64,000 nucleotides of DNA, from the NCBI GenBank assembly GCA_031761405.1, contig JASEVX010000001.1, forward strand, positions 202,138,390 to 202,202,389, written 5' to 3'. Shown piece by piece: positions 1-11,062 of this stretch. Both the position numbers and the translations under genes were made by a program. The stretch comes from Serripes groenlandicus (lineage: Eukaryota; Mollusca; Bivalvia; Cardiida; Cardiidae). The notes beneath the pieces are model-generated. The model had not been told where the DNA came from. It did no database searches and saw only the letters and a program-made list of their open reading frames with translations. Numbering within the stretch: position 1 is the stretch's first letter; each line of letters begins with the position of its first letter.

Positions 1-149
1 TCCCTACATGTACCTTGGTTACATTAGTTTGATTTAATTCACTTTCTAAGCGAGCCATGGTATGGTTTGATCTTTAAGGACAGTTACAATATGGGATTAT
101 TCTTTCTATTGAAGACTTTATAAATAGCATACCAGATCAATTGCTCAAA

Positions 150-358
150 GAACTAACCCTTTTTCACATACAACACATCTGCAGCAGTCGACTTTGAAAA
201 TAACCAGCCAATAATGTGATTTTTTTTCGTCATATATCCTTTTGCCACATTTTAAAATTTTATTCTTAAAGTAAGGTTTTACATGATGAGATGTTCCATA
301 TTTTTCTCCAGATTATTTCAAAGTCGCCTGCTGCAGATTTTTTATATGTGGGAAAGGG
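150..358. mobile_element. TTAA-type foldback MITE, diverged copy
   Basis: Begins with a TAACCCTTT end and finishes with GGGAAAGGGT. It carries the family's CTGCAGCAG and CTGCTGCAG boxes near the two ends in inverted orientation. The right TTAA is lost, so this is an old copy. It lies upstream of the first visible exon of the left-edge gene, probably in an intron. Confidence 0.75.
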
Positions 359-402
359 TGGGTTGTCATTTGTCTATGTTCCCATTCCCAAGCTTTGTTT
401 TT

Positions 403-1012
403 AGCTCTACTAGCCAAAGGCCAGAAGAGCTTATGCCATGGCGTTGTGACCGCCGTGCGTGTGTGCGTAAACAATTGCTTGTGAACGCGATAAAGTCTTT
501 AGTTTGGATTGTATCTCAATCAAACTTATACAGTAGTTATATATCCATAAGAGCTCAGTTCCTTTCACTAACCAGCCAGATCCGCCCATGCAAGACTGGA
601 TTATGGCCCTTGAAATTGTCAAAATTGCTATAATACAGCTTATGAACACGATCAATTCTTCAGTTTTGATTGTATCTCCATCAAACTTATACAGAAGTTA
701 GATACCCATGAGAGCTCGGTTCCTTTCGCAAACCAGCCTGTTCCGCCCATGCAAGATTGGATTATGGCCCATGAAATTGTCAAAATTGCTATAATAGAGC
801 TTGTGAAAACAGTAGAGGCTCCACTTACCATCTGATCTTCACCAAACTTAGATAGTAGTTAAATATTGATGAGAGCTCGGTTCCTTTCCAAAACCAGCCA
901 GATGTGCCCTTGCATGACTGGATTATGGCCCTTGAAATTGTCAAAATGGCTATAATACAGCTTGTGAACACAATAGAGCCTCCATTTTCTATCCGATCAT
1001 CACCATACATAC
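403..1012 (+). repeat. Tandem-core interspersed element, 161 bp monomers
   Basis: About three imperfect copies of a unit containing GAGAGCTCGGTTCCTTTC recur at roughly 546, 707 and 868, a spacing of 161 bp. Each is followed by a GGATTATGGCCC box. A single copy of the same family occurs in reverse orientation at about 4955-5279. Short ORFs on both strands here come from the repeat and are not genes. Confidence 0.7.
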
Positions 1013-1149
1013 ATGCTCTGGATTTAAAATGACCAAAGAACCATCCCAGTAGAGCATAGGATGAGGGCCTCTTGTTATATCTTATATACATGAGGAGTTT
1101 CTTTTTCACAAGAAAAAAATTGATTTACAAAATATTTCTTTTTTTTTAG

Positions 1150-1293
1150 TTGACGACAATCCAGCTGTAGGAGAAATTAATTCGAACCTGGAATTAAGCC
1201 TTCTGAGTATTTCGAATCCGGATGTTCGATGTTTCACAGCACACAAACCACCCAAAGAGGCTTTAGGTTGTAAGATGAACATCAAAGTTACTG
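1150..1293 (+). CDS. Left-edge gene, exon A (internal)
   Basis: A long T-run ending in TTTTAG gives the acceptor and GTAAGT at 1294 the donor. The exon carries 2 nt, 47 codons and 1 nt (phase 1 in and out). It contains the peptides DDNPAVGEINSN and FTAHKPPKEALGCKM. The other two frames are not open together with the flanking exons. Confidence 0.75.
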
Positions 1294-4200
1294 GTAAGTC
1301 TCCTGGTGTACATGTACATGTGGGTGACTGAAAGTTTGAAACAAAGGAGATATTTCTCCTTTTCACACAATGATTTGTATTCTGTCAATGTCTTTTTCAA
1401 GTTGTAAGTCTTGAAGCAGACAACTTTTGTTATCATTTAGAAAGGAAATGGTATTAACCCTTTCCCACATACATCGCTTTCTGATGACATTTCAAAACAT
1501 TTTGGCAAAAGGAGAAATTGCTCATCATTTGCCACAATGTTTTCAACTCTTATTCAATAATAATACTTTGCTGTATATATCATTTTAATATTTGTTATTA
1601 GATGTTATCAAAATCGTCTGCCGTAAATTTATTGTTTGTAGAGAAAAGTAATCCATGCGGGATTGAACTAAATGTTTTGTAATTTTACAGCATTTAATCC
1701 TTTCACCGTTACCAGATACGTAGATATACATATGTCCCTGCCACTACTGATGCAGCGATTTATCATTTTCCTACAATTTTATCAACTTTGTATCAAAAAT
1801 GTTTTAATTTCTAGACATAATTTTTCTAACATTCTTTCAAAAATAAACAGGAAAATCCCAAGTCTCTAGAAAGGAAACCTGATTTGGCTCACTGTACAAG
1901 CGGTTCCACGAGAAAACAATCATTATGGACTCGGAGTAAATGTATCGACCCAGATCAGTCTGCACAGTCCACGCATGCTTATCAGGACCGACACATTACG
2001 TCTCAGGGGATAGAGGCATAGAGTAATTATTCCTGAAACAGAAAATCCACAGGAGGCGAAAAGTGTCTATTCACAATGTTGGTTTTCTTGTGTAAAGGCT
2101 CATATTCAAGTTATTTACAAGAGATGGCAGTGCTAGAGACAATGGTTCTTAACCCTTTCCCATCTGCAGATGCATTTTGACGCAATAGCAGCAGACAACT
2201 TTTGAAAACATTGTGACCATTTGTCAACAATGTTTTCAACTTAATTAAACTATCTTTTATGGAGATTTTTCAGATTTTTGTTACTATGTTTTCAAAGTCG
2301 TCTGCTGCAGATTTGTTGTATGTGGGAAAGGACTAAGTCAACCCTTTTGTTAGGGCATTTTTTGGGCAATTATTCAGCCCAGATCCCGAAATCTGAAACA
2401 ATTATACTTTTCACTAGAAATCTAGGCAGAAATCTGGAAAATCTCGATAAACCCTTTCCCACATACAATAAATCTGCAGCAGATGGCTTTGAAATTATCA
2501 TGTTCACAATTTAGAAAATTTGTAAAAATGATAGTATGATTATTGAATAGAGTTGAAAATCATTGTGGCAAATAGAGAAATTGCTCATGATGAGCAATTT
2601 CTCCTTTAGCCACTATGATTTCAAAAGTCGTCTGCTGCAGAGGTGTCAGAAAAGCGTACGTATGTGGAAAAGGGTTAACATTAATGACAGTTTTATTATT
2701 TTATGATAAAAAACATTGTTCCACAATATTTTCAAAAGTCGTCTGCTGCAGATTCGTCAAAGTGCCTTTGCAGTTGATAACGGGTTACACTTAATGCCAG
2801 TAAATGGATAAATTTTCAAACAGAAGACTGAACATATATCTGCTGTGAATATGTCGGTACGAGGTAAAGAGTTCGCAGGAACTTTCTTTCTACAGAAATG
2901 GATGCTGGTTACCATGATTTCGTAATAGTCTCAGATGAGGCCCTGCTGTATTATAAAACACTAGAGAAGGCCGTAGAAAAGCAAGTGACATTTAACTTGG
3001 CAAAACCGTTGATAGGTATTGTATTCATAATCTTACATAAATATCTTATACAGTACTCCTTTTTCAAAACCTCATTATTGAAATAGAGATAGTCATAACC
3101 TATTCTTAAAGAGTATTCCCACAGTAAGCAAATCTGCTGCAGACAACTTTTCAAACATCTAGGACAAAGATATGGAACATCTCTACAGATGGAAGTATAA
3201 TTATTGAATAGAGTTTGAATAATTTGTCCAAAGGATTTCAAAAGACTTCCGCTGAAGATTCATGTTGTGAGGAGTTTACACATTACATTTCTTGATGTGC
3301 TATTATTTTTATGCCATCCCAAGCTGATTACAGGTCTAATAAATTTATCCTTTCGCCTCATTGTTATCAAAAGTCATCTGCATCGAGGGAAAGGTCAATT
3401 TATCCCTTTGCCTCATTGTTATCAAAAGTCATCTGCATCGGGGGAAAGGTCTATTTATCCTTTTGCCTCATTGTTATCAAAAGTCATCTGCATCGAAGGA
3501 AAGGTCTATTTATCCTTTTGTCTCATTTTTATCAAAAGTCATCTGCATCGACGGAAAGGTCAATTTATCCTTTTGACTCATTGTTATCAAAAGTCATCTG
3601 TGCTGAGGGAAAGGTCAATTTATCCTTTTGCCTCATTGTTATCGAAAGTCATCTGCATGTAAGCCTCTTTAAATGAAAGTTAAATTATTGAACAGAGTTG
3701 AAAAAATTGTGGCAAATGGTGAAATTGCTCATCATGAGCAACTTTTCCTTTTCAAGTATCCTCTACTGTAGAGCCGTCAACATGCGTCTGTATATGAGAA
3801 AGGATTAAAAGTCTACAGTATGGGGAATAAGCTTTCAACTTTTTTAACAATTTATACTTTCTCCTACAAGGTTTGAAGGTGATATGGAATGACGATAAAG
3901 TTACTTTCGTATTGTCGGGGGACACCAATCATCTCCAAGACATGAGGTTAAGCTGTTCCTATGCACAAAACACTATCCCGTTAGATGTTACAAAGGAAGA
4001 TTCGGCGGCCGATGACAAGACAACATTTATATGTGATAGGATTAAAACCACGTTGGATTTAGATGTCCTCGTACAATGGAAAGAGAAGATCCTGTATGCC
4101 AAGAAAGTGACTGAAATAGAACACACATCAGGTAGAGTCCATTCTTTTTGTCGTCGTCAATTCACAGAGTTTTTATTTGAGAAAAAAATGAAAAGAAAAC

Positions 4201-4947
4201 CCATACAATACCTTGTTAAGATACTACAAATTGTCTCTCTTTATGGTCCATTATGCTGTAATTATAATGACCGTAATGTTAATTCGGGGAATCCCACTCA
4301 GGACAGTGTTACCATAAATAGCCTCTCTATATGGTATTATATAAACATAATTATTATTATACTATATGAATCTATAAACATAATTATTATTATACTATAT
4401 GAACCATATAGAGGCTATTAACATTTTCTCATATGTAATCATTAAGGTTATTATTATTATAGCATATGGACAAAATAAAGAGACAATTTGTAGTCTCTTA
4501 ACGATGGTTTGTGTGTTTTTCCCCTTTTTACTAAAATGAACAATCAGGACATCTGTGTTCAATTTATCCCTTTTCCATCAGACGACTATTGAGTTCTTTC
4601 AAAAACTAAAATCATTATATTACGTCAAATCAGGGATGTAGATATCTACGTCCCAGGTCAAATCAACATGTTATTATCTTCAATTTGCACAATACATTGT
4701 CAAAAACAGAGCAATTTCTCCTTTCCCCACAACGTTTTTAAAACTTTGTATCATAGTCATACTCCAATTGTTTACAGTTGTAACAATGTTTTCAGTATGT
4801 ATTTCCAAAATGTATACCTATTAAACTATCATATCAGGTAAGCAGTTAATTTAGATTTTATTCATTTATATTTCAGGGTCTGGAAATTCTCAAGTAACTG
4901 TGATTCTTAGTGTTGTATGTGTAATGTCGAAATGGCTGCTGTCCTAG
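1150..4947 (+). CDS. 3' part of an unrecognised gene, probable extracellular membrane-anchored protein
   Basis: Four coding exons join in one open frame: 1150-1293, 2896-3015, 3871-4131 and 4877-4947. All have AG acceptors and GT donors and every intron is phase 1. Together they give about 197 C-terminal residues ending at TAG 4945-4947; the 5' part lies left of the window. I do not recognise the family. Visible features are a few spaced cysteines, as in an ectodomain (DVRCF, LGCKM, LSCSY, FICDR), charged segments with alternating hydrophobic residues, and a small polar SGSGNS stretch followed by a short hydrophobic tail (VTVILSVVCV) close to the stop. That end resembles a GPI-attachment signal, although a short transmembrane helix is possible. 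An Ig-like receptor ectodomain was considered but no diagnostic Cys-Trp pattern was found. The introns hold foldback repeats and a 55 bp minisatellite. Confidence 0.72.
1453..1651. mobile_element. TTAA-type foldback MITE, diverged, in intron
   Basis: Starts TTAACCCTTTCCC. The far end reads GAGAAAAGTAA, a mutated copy of the GGGAAAGGGTTAA terminus. The central palindrome around AGAAATTGCTCAT is recognisable. Confidence 0.7.
1893..2104. mobile_element. Foldback element of the CCACGAGAAAAC family
   Basis: The left end reads GGTTCCACGAGAAAACAATC and the right end TTGGTTTTCTTGTG, in inverted orientation. Both arms contain a box related to GTATCGACCCAGATCAGTC. The same family recurs at 15027-15262, 35085-35330 and, split by another insertion, at 21481-22612. 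Confidence 0.65.
2151..2336. mobile_element. TTAA-type foldback MITE
   Basis: TTAACCCTTTCCC at the left and GGGAAAGGACTAA at the right, with GCAGCAGACAACTTTTG and GTCGTCTGCTGCAG subterminal boxes facing each other. Confidence 0.75.
2450..2678. mobile_element. TTAA-type foldback MITE
   Basis: Left end AAACCCTTTCCCACATAC, right end TATGTGGAAAAGGGTTAA, central palindrome GAAATTGCTCATGATGAGC. A right-half fragment of a further copy follows at about 2725-2790. Confidence 0.75.
2896..3015 (+). CDS. Left-edge gene, exon B (internal)
   Basis: The acceptor is TTTCTTTCTACAG and the donor is GTATTG at 3016. It carries 2 nt, 39 codons and 1 nt, keeping phase 1. It encodes MDAGYHDFVIVSDEALLYY and a Lys/Glu-rich stretch. 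The ATG at its start is internal to the reading frame and not a start site, because the glutamate codon before it spans the splice junction. Confidence 0.75.
3340..3662 (+). repeat. 55 bp minisatellite derived from a MITE end
   Basis: Six copies of a 55 bp unit. The box AAGTCATCTG starts at 3371, 3426, 3481, 3536, 3591 and 3646. The unit contains the MITE's CTGC box and a GGGAAAGGT end-like motif, so it looks like tandem amplification of the right half of the piggyBac-type MITE. Because 55 is not a multiple of 3 and the unit has no stop codon in any forward frame, three overlapping forward ORFs run through it. They are not taken as genes. Confidence 0.85.
3871..4131 (+). CDS. Left-edge gene, exon C (internal, largest)
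   Basis: The acceptor is TTTCTCCTACAAG. The donor GTAGAG at 4132 is weaker than consensus, but it is the only one that keeps phase with the next exon. It has 2 nt, 86 codons and 1 nt. It contains LKVIWNDDKVTFVLSGD, LSCSYAQNT and FICDRIKTTLDLDVLVQW. The exon frame stays open about 290 nt past the donor, so a readthrough end is possible. Confidence 0.75.
4217..4497. mobile_element. Foldback MITE in intron of left-edge gene
   Basis: Outer arms ACTACAAATTGTCTCTTTAT (from about 4220) and its near-complement ending near 4493 face each other. A second inverted pair, AATAGCCTC near 4317 and GAGGCTATT near 4413, flanks two direct copies of a 31 bp AT-rich unit (4339-4400). The whole could form a nested hairpin. 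Confidence 0.65.
4877..4947 (+). CDS. Left-edge gene, terminal exon D
   Basis: The acceptor is TTTATATTTCAG. The frame carried over from exon C runs 22 codons to TAG. It encodes a small polar linker and a hydrophobic tail ending SKWLLS. A reverse copy of the 161 bp tandem-core family begins almost immediately after the stop, so the 3' UTR either is repeat-derived or is very short. Confidence 0.65.
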
Positions 4948-4954
4948 CTGTCGG

Positions 4955-5279
4955 TCGCCAAAGTCGCCAATTGTGAAGAAATAATCGTTTGTAATAAGTT
5001 TGGTGAAGATCAGACAGTAAATGGAGCCTCTATTGTGTTCACAAGCTCTATTATAGCAATTTTGACAATTCCTAGGGCCATAATCCAGTCTTGCATGGGC
5101 GGATCTGGCTGATTTGCGAAAGGAACCGAGTTCTGATGGATATCTAACTATTGCATAAGTTTGATTGAGATACAATTAAAACTGAAGACTGTATCGCGCT
5201 CACAAGCAAGTTTACGGACGGAGGCACGGACGTCGGACACCACACCACAGCATAAGCTCTTGCCAGTAGAGCTAAAAAG
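4955..5279 (-). repeat. Reverse, roughly single-unit copy of the 161 bp tandem-core element
   Basis: Reads on the minus strand like 403-1012, including the inverse of GGATTATGGCCC and a GACGGAGGCACGGACG tail where other copies carry the CCGTC microsatellite. It starts 8 bp after the stop of the left-edge gene. Confidence 0.65.
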
Positions 5280-6140
5280 CACATATTTTTCATTTCTTTT
5301 TATTTCTGTTCCATTTAAACATGATTATATTTACATACAGTATATATACAAGAACATCAGTCTCAAACCAGAATTCTGTGAGTCTTTAAACCAGCCCAAA
5401 CCTTAAAGGCATCCTTAAAATCAAAATGTTCAACACTGGGGCCATCAATTGAAATCCGCATCAAATGTTTGGTCATACACGCTCCTGATTACGGAAACAC
5501 GGTGTTCAAATTCAAATATACGTCCAATCGGAAACATCAAAGTACAAACAAACAAACTGTTAACGATCATCCCTCTTTAATCGGTAATAACAACATCGAT
5601 CAATCGTTCATCACACTAATTTGTCCGATATATTGATAAAACGTGTGGAAAACGACAGTTGCTTGACCTTCACATTGTCAAATATCAAGACTGGTTACCT
5701 GTTACAGTTATCACGAGTCGCATACACAGAGATAAAACAGTCAATATAATGCATATATCGTTAAAAATATGCCGCTTAGAGCATTTATAGAACAAAATGG
5801 CGGCTGAATTGTTCCAGGCTCATTGTTCGCAAATTATTTTTTTCATAAAATGCTGATTCCAGCGCTAACATCCAATTGCTGCAACCCTTGTTGTTCTAAT
5901 TACCCGTGTGAGGAAAAAGAGATGCATGCCGTGTATCCATGCTCAGGAGTCAAATGGATACTTCTGTACAAAAGTTTATTGTTGAAACCCTCTATGACTT
6001 ATTAGCAAGCAGTGCAGATTCAGTTCAGACTGTGGTTGTGTTGTCTTATCCGTTATGCAAGAAGGTGAAACATTTTATCAGAATGTATTTATTAGTTCAA
6101 TAACAACAAGAAATTTCTCAAAATAAATGGTACCAGTTTT
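5280..6140. other. Mostly unique non-coding sequence with a YY1-like site
   Basis: No convincing exon is seen. AAAATGGCGGC at 5794-5804 matches the YY1 consensus around a possible ATG. The frame from that ATG (MAAELFQAHCSQ) stops after 19 codons and shows no good donor, so it is noted only as a possible promoter or first-exon site. Confidence 0.3.
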
Positions 6141-6149
6141 GTCGCGTGT

Positions 6150-6372
6150 ATCCCTTTCCCTCATATAAACGCTTTCTGACGCCTCTGCAGCAGACAGCTT
6201 TTTGAAAACATAGTGACAAAAGAAGAAATTGCTCAAAATGAGCAATTTTTCCTTTTGCCGCAATGTTTTCCACTTTTAGTCATAGGTTATCCATTCAATT
6301 ATAGAGATTTTCTATTTTTTGACAAAATATGTTCAAAGTCGTCTGCTGCAGAATTGTCGTATGAGGGAAAAC
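6150..6372. mobile_element. TTAA-type foldback MITE
   Basis: The left end is CCCTTTCCCTCATATA and the right end TCGTATGAGGGAAAAC. Both TTAA motifs are lost. It belongs to the CTCATA subfamily with the TCATAGGTTATCCATTCAAT internal segment. Confidence 0.75.
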
Positions 6373-6689
6373 CATCGTACAGCGTTAATGATCCATACAA
6401 TTTATAATATAAAATGAGTTATATTAATGCCAAATTAGACGATACGATCCGCCACGAAAAGGACTATGTACAATTCATTCTCGTTATTATCGTTTCGTTA
6501 CAGTTGTCATAATTACAAAAAGATAAATTACAATTTTACAGGCCGTATCTTCCGAAGTTAAGTTGGAAAAAAAAGTTTCAGGAGAAGTTTATCTTCGACA
6601 ATGTTGATTAGACTGGCTACTCAACACGTTTGGTTGGCCTGTCTGCACTAAGTGTCGTTGGAATCAATCAAACCTTATAACGTACTAGC

Positions 6690-7170
6690 TTGTTGTTTAC
6701 CCCAAGGCTATAATTTGAACAATCTTGGTAGAGGTCCACTAGATGATGTTACATACCAAATATCACAGGCAGGGGCACTCTACTTTTAGAAAAGATTATT
6801 TTGTTTAAGTTTTTCTCTATATGGGTCTATGTTAAACAATAGACCCCAAGGGACGGGTAATTTTTGACCCCAGGGCTATAATTTAAACAATCTTGGTAGA
6901 GGTCCACTAGATGATGCTACATACCAAATATCAAAGGCCTGGGCGCTCTACTACTAGACAAGAAGATTTTTAAAGTTTTTTCCCTATATGAGTCTATGAA
7001 AACAAGGAACCCCCGGGGAAGGGGTCAGTTTTGACCCCAGGGCTATAATTTGAACAATCTTGGTAGAGTATCACTAGATTATGCTACATACCAAATACCA
7101 AATATCAAAGGCATGGGCCTTCTACTTCCAGACAAGAAGATTTTTTTAAGTTTTGGTTAACTTTCGGAGA
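6690..7170. repeat. Three-copy 167 bp tandem array
   Basis: The box GGCTATAATTT starts at about 6706, 6873 and 7040. The sequence after it (AACAATCTTGGTAGAGG) is the reverse complement of the core of the 48.7 and 62.1 kb elements, so it belongs to the same superfamily. No hairpin end is attached here. Confidence 0.75.
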
Positions 7171-7570
7171 GTACAGAATATATCATGGAAAGAAGAGACA
7201 TCCCCGATTTCTCTCAATTCCGTTCCCCAAATATATTTCCAGAATTAATTAATTAACTGCATATTCGCCATATATCGGTTCTAAATAGGGAAGGAATGAT
7301 CTTTAACCTCATATAAAAGTGGCGTCTGCTTTGAAAACATGATTTTAATACAGAAAGGAAAAATACGTTGATTTAATCCTTTTACTACAATGTTTTCATA
7401 AGTCAAATTCGGTCGTCTGCAACCGGTGAAGGGTTAAACCTTTCACACATTATAATATAAAGCATCTGCTGCAGACACCTTTTGAAAACATTGCGACAAA
7501 AGTATTGAGTAAATTCAACTTAATTGACATTTCCCCCACAATGTTTTCAACCCTATTAACTAATCTTATT

Positions 7571-8880
7571 ATCCCCCGCTTTTTCGAAGAAAAAAAGGGG
7601 GGTTATTAATTTCGGTTTGTCCGTCCGTCACACTTCGTTTCCGTGCAATAACTGCCGCAAATGTGAACCGTTTCTTTTCAAACTTGGTAACAAGGTTAAA
7701 TGCCTTAACGGCTAGGCCAAGTTCGAATATCACTTTCGGCGGACTTTATTTGGTGGAGTTATGGCCCCTTATTTAACAAAATATGTTGTTTCTTGCCGTT
7801 TCCGTGCAATAACTGCCACAAATGTGAACCTTTTTTTTTCAAACTTGGTAACAACGTTAAATGCCTTAAGGGCTAGGCCAAGTTCGAATATCACTTTCGG
7901 CGGACTTTATTTGGTGGAGTTATGGCCCCTTATTTAACAAAATATGTTGTTTCTTGCCGTTTCCGTGCAATAACTGCCACAAATGTGAACCTTTTTTTTT
8001 CAAACTTGGTAACAAGGTTAAATGCCTTAAGGGCTAGGCCAAGTTCGATCATCACTTTCGGCGGACTTTATTCGGTGGAGTTATGGCCCCTTATTTAACA
8101 AAAAATGTCGTTTGTTGCTGTTTCCGTGCAATAACTGCCACAAATGTAAACCTTTTTTTTTCAAACTTGGTAACAAGGTTAAATGCCTTTAGGGCTAGGC
8201 CAAGTTCGATCATCACTTTCGGCGGACTTTTTTTGGTGTAGTTATGTCCCCTCATTTAACAAAAAATGTCATTTGTTGCTGTTTCCGTGCAATAACTGCC
8301 ACAAATGTGAACTTTTTTTTTTTCAAACTTGGTAACAAGGTTAAATGCCTTAAGGACTAGGCCAAGTTCGATCGTCACTTTCGGCGGACTATATTCGGTG
8401 GAGTTATGGCCCCTTATTTAACAAAAAATGTCGTTTGTTGCTGTTTCCGTGCAATAACTACCATAAATGTGAACCGTTTTTTTTCAAACTTGGTAACAAC
8501 CTAGGCCAAGTTCGATCCTCACTTTCGGCGGACTTTATTCGGTGGAGTTATAGCCCCTTAATTAACAAAAAATGTCCTTTGTTGCTGTTTCCGTACAATT
8601 ACTCCCACAAGTGTGAACCTTTTTTGTTCAAACTTGGTAACAAAGTTAAATGCCTTAAGGGCTAGGCCAAGTTCGATCATCGCTTTCGGCGGAGTTATGG
8701 CCCCTTGCTTAACAAAAAATGTCGTTTGTTGCTGTTTCCGTGCAATTACTGCCACAAATGTGAACCTTTTTTTTTTTCAAACTTTCTATCAAGGTTAAAT
8801 GCCTTAACAGCTAGGCCAAGTTCGATCGTCACTTTCGGCGGATTTTATTCCTACAATATTTCCTGCAAGCGGGGGATATA
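7571..8880. mobile_element. Hairpin-capped tandem-core element with about 8 monomers
   Basis: The left cap is CCCCCGC...GGGGGG around TTCGAAGAA, followed by TCCGTCCGTC. The core then has the box TTCCGTGCAAT starting near 7638, 7799, 7960, 8121, 8282, 8443, 8588 and 8733: five spacings of exactly 161 bp and two shortened to 145 bp. The right end is GCAAGCGGGGG, inverted to the left cap. It follows directly on a diverged MITE (about 7433-7570). Nothing in it is coding. Confidence 0.85.
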
Positions 8881-8908
8881 AATTTCATGAATTTGCTTGT
8901 TTAATTAG

Positions 8909-10490
8909 TCCCCTACCGGCGTGCCGAAGGGGACTATTAGGTTTGCACTCCGTCCGTCAGTCCATCTGTCAGTCAGTCAGTCCGGCAAATTTTTGTCCGG
9001 AGCATATCTCCAAAACTGTACTAGCTATGGCTATGAAATTCCATATGTGGATACATCTCATCAATGCGGAGTGCAGTGCATATGAACCATAACTCTTGCT
9101 TCCCTAATTTTTGAGTTATTTCCCTTTCTTTATTTTCATACTTGATTTTTGTCCGGAGCATATCTCCAAAACTGTACTAGCTATGGTTATGAAATTTCAC
9201 ACATGGATGCATCTCATCAAGGGGGAGTGCAGTGGACATGAACCATAACTCTTGCTTGCCTAATTTTTGAGTTATTTCCCTTTCTTTATTTTCATACTTG
9301 ATTTTTGTCCGGAGCATATCTCCATAACTATACTAGCTATGGCTATGAAATTTCACACATGAATACATCGTATCAAGGGGGAGTGCAGTGGACATGAACC
9401 ATAACTCTTGCTTGCCTAATTTTTGAGTTATTTCCCTTTCTTTATTTTCATACTTGATTTTTGTCCGGAGCATATCTCCATAACTATACTAGCTATGGCT
9501 ATGAAATTTCACACATGAATACATCGTATCAAGGGGGAGTGCAGTGCACATGAACCATAACTCTTGCTTCCCTAATTTTTGAGTTATTTCCCTTTCTTTA
9601 TTTTCATACTTGATTTTTGTCCGGAGCATATCTCCAAAACTGTACTAGCTATGGTTATGAAATTTCACACATGGATGCATCTCATCAAGGGGGAGTGCAG
9701 TGGACATGAACCATAACTCTTGCTTGCCTAATTTTTGAGTTATTTCCCTTTCTTTATTTTCATACTTGATTTTTGTCCGGAGCATATCTCCATAACTATA
9801 CTAGCTATGGCTATGAAATTTCACACATGAATACATCGTATCAAGGGGGAGTGCAGTGGACATGAACCATAACTCTTGCTTGCCTAATTTTTGAGTTATT
9901 TCCCTTTCTTTATTTTCATACTTGATTTTTGTCCGGAGCATATCTCTAAAACTGTACTAGCTATGGTTACGAAATTTCACACATGGATGCATCTCATCAA
10001 GGGGGAGTGCAGTGGACATGAACCATAACTTTTGCTAGCCTAATTTTTTAGTTACTTCCCTTTCTTTATTTTCATACTTGATTTTTGTCCGGAGCATATC
10101 TCTAAAACTATACTACCTATGGTTATGAAATTTCACACATGGATACACCTCATCAAGGGGGGTTGCCGTGCAGATGAACCATAACTCTTGCTTGATTAAT
10201 TTTTGAGTTATTGCGCGGGCGGAATCCAGTTCTTTGTCCGGAGCATATCTCCGAAACTATACTACCTAGGTCTATGAAATTCCATATGTGGATACATCTC
10301 ATCAATGCGGAGTGCAGTGCATATGAACCATAACTCTTGCTTCCCTAATTTTTGAGTTATTTCCCTTTCTTTATTTTCATACTTGATTTTTGTCCGGAGC
10401 ATATCTCCAAAACTGTACTAGCTATGGTTATGAAATTTCACACATGGATGCATCTCATCAAGGGGGAGTGCAGTGGACAGTGGATTAACA
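8909..10490. mobile_element. Hairpin-capped tandem-core element with about 10 monomers of 156 bp
   Basis: The cap TAGTCCCCT...AGGGGACTA at 8909-8939 is followed by TCCGTCCGTC and CAGTCAGTCAGTC. The box TTTTTGTCCGG then recurs near 8990, 9146, 9302, 9458, 9614, 9770, 9926, 10082 and 10387, with a variant copy at 10231. The spacing is 156 bp almost throughout. The last two monomers repeat the variants of the first two. No far-end hairpin was found; the array stops at about 10490. Confidence 0.85.
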
Positions 10491-10762
10491 ACTTGGCCAA
10501 GAACGATATAAGGGAGCTAAATTCTACAAAACTCAAGAAATTTAATTTGCAAGAGTTATTAGTCTTGATACTATCTCTTCGCAATTCCATTTACAAATAA
10601 TGAAATACGACTTGCAATTGACTTGTTCTTTCATTCTGCATAGGAACGATTTTGAATAAATCTGTAAATGACCACTATGAATAATAGTATGGTCAAAGTA
10701 TAAAAATGTTAATTTCAATATCATTTGTATTAATTTCTTCTTGGCACATAAATAAAAGGTTT

Positions 10763-10800
10763 AACCAGGGACACTATATTGTAATATAGTGTCCCTGGTT
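10763..10800. other. Perfect 18 bp inverted repeat with 2 nt loop
   Basis: Arms AACCAGGGACACTATATT and its exact complement, separated by GT. No poly-T tract or coding region is adjacent that would make it a terminator. It may be a very short foldback element or a cruciform-forming site. Confidence 0.6.
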
Positions 10801-11062
10801 TAACTATATATTTTGTCAAGCTTATTTAAAGAGACCTAAAATATTTGTGGTTTGGTAGTTTTTAAATTAATTTACCATTTCCAATATACATCAAATATGC
10901 AGAAGACGACTTTGAAAACATCTGTGGACAAATCTCTGAAACTGGAAGTATAAATCCTTCGAAGAGTTGAATACATTACAGCACACAGAGGAATTGCCTT
11001 TTTATTCTTTTGACCTGTTTTAAAAGTTGTTTGCTACAAATATGTCTGCACGTAAGAAAGGG

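Noticed and set aside
3267..3676. Three overlapping forward ORFs of 71-131 codons
   Set aside because: They are produced by a stop-free 55 bp minisatellite and have periodic, low-complexity translations.
1150..4947. Immunoglobulin or cytokine-receptor identity for the left-edge gene
   Set aside because: Cysteines are present, but the Cys-Trp-Cys pattern or other family signature could not be found, so no name was given.
6690..10490. CRISPR array
   Set aside because: Repeats are 156-167 bp monomers in direct contact with no spacers, in a eukaryotic genome.
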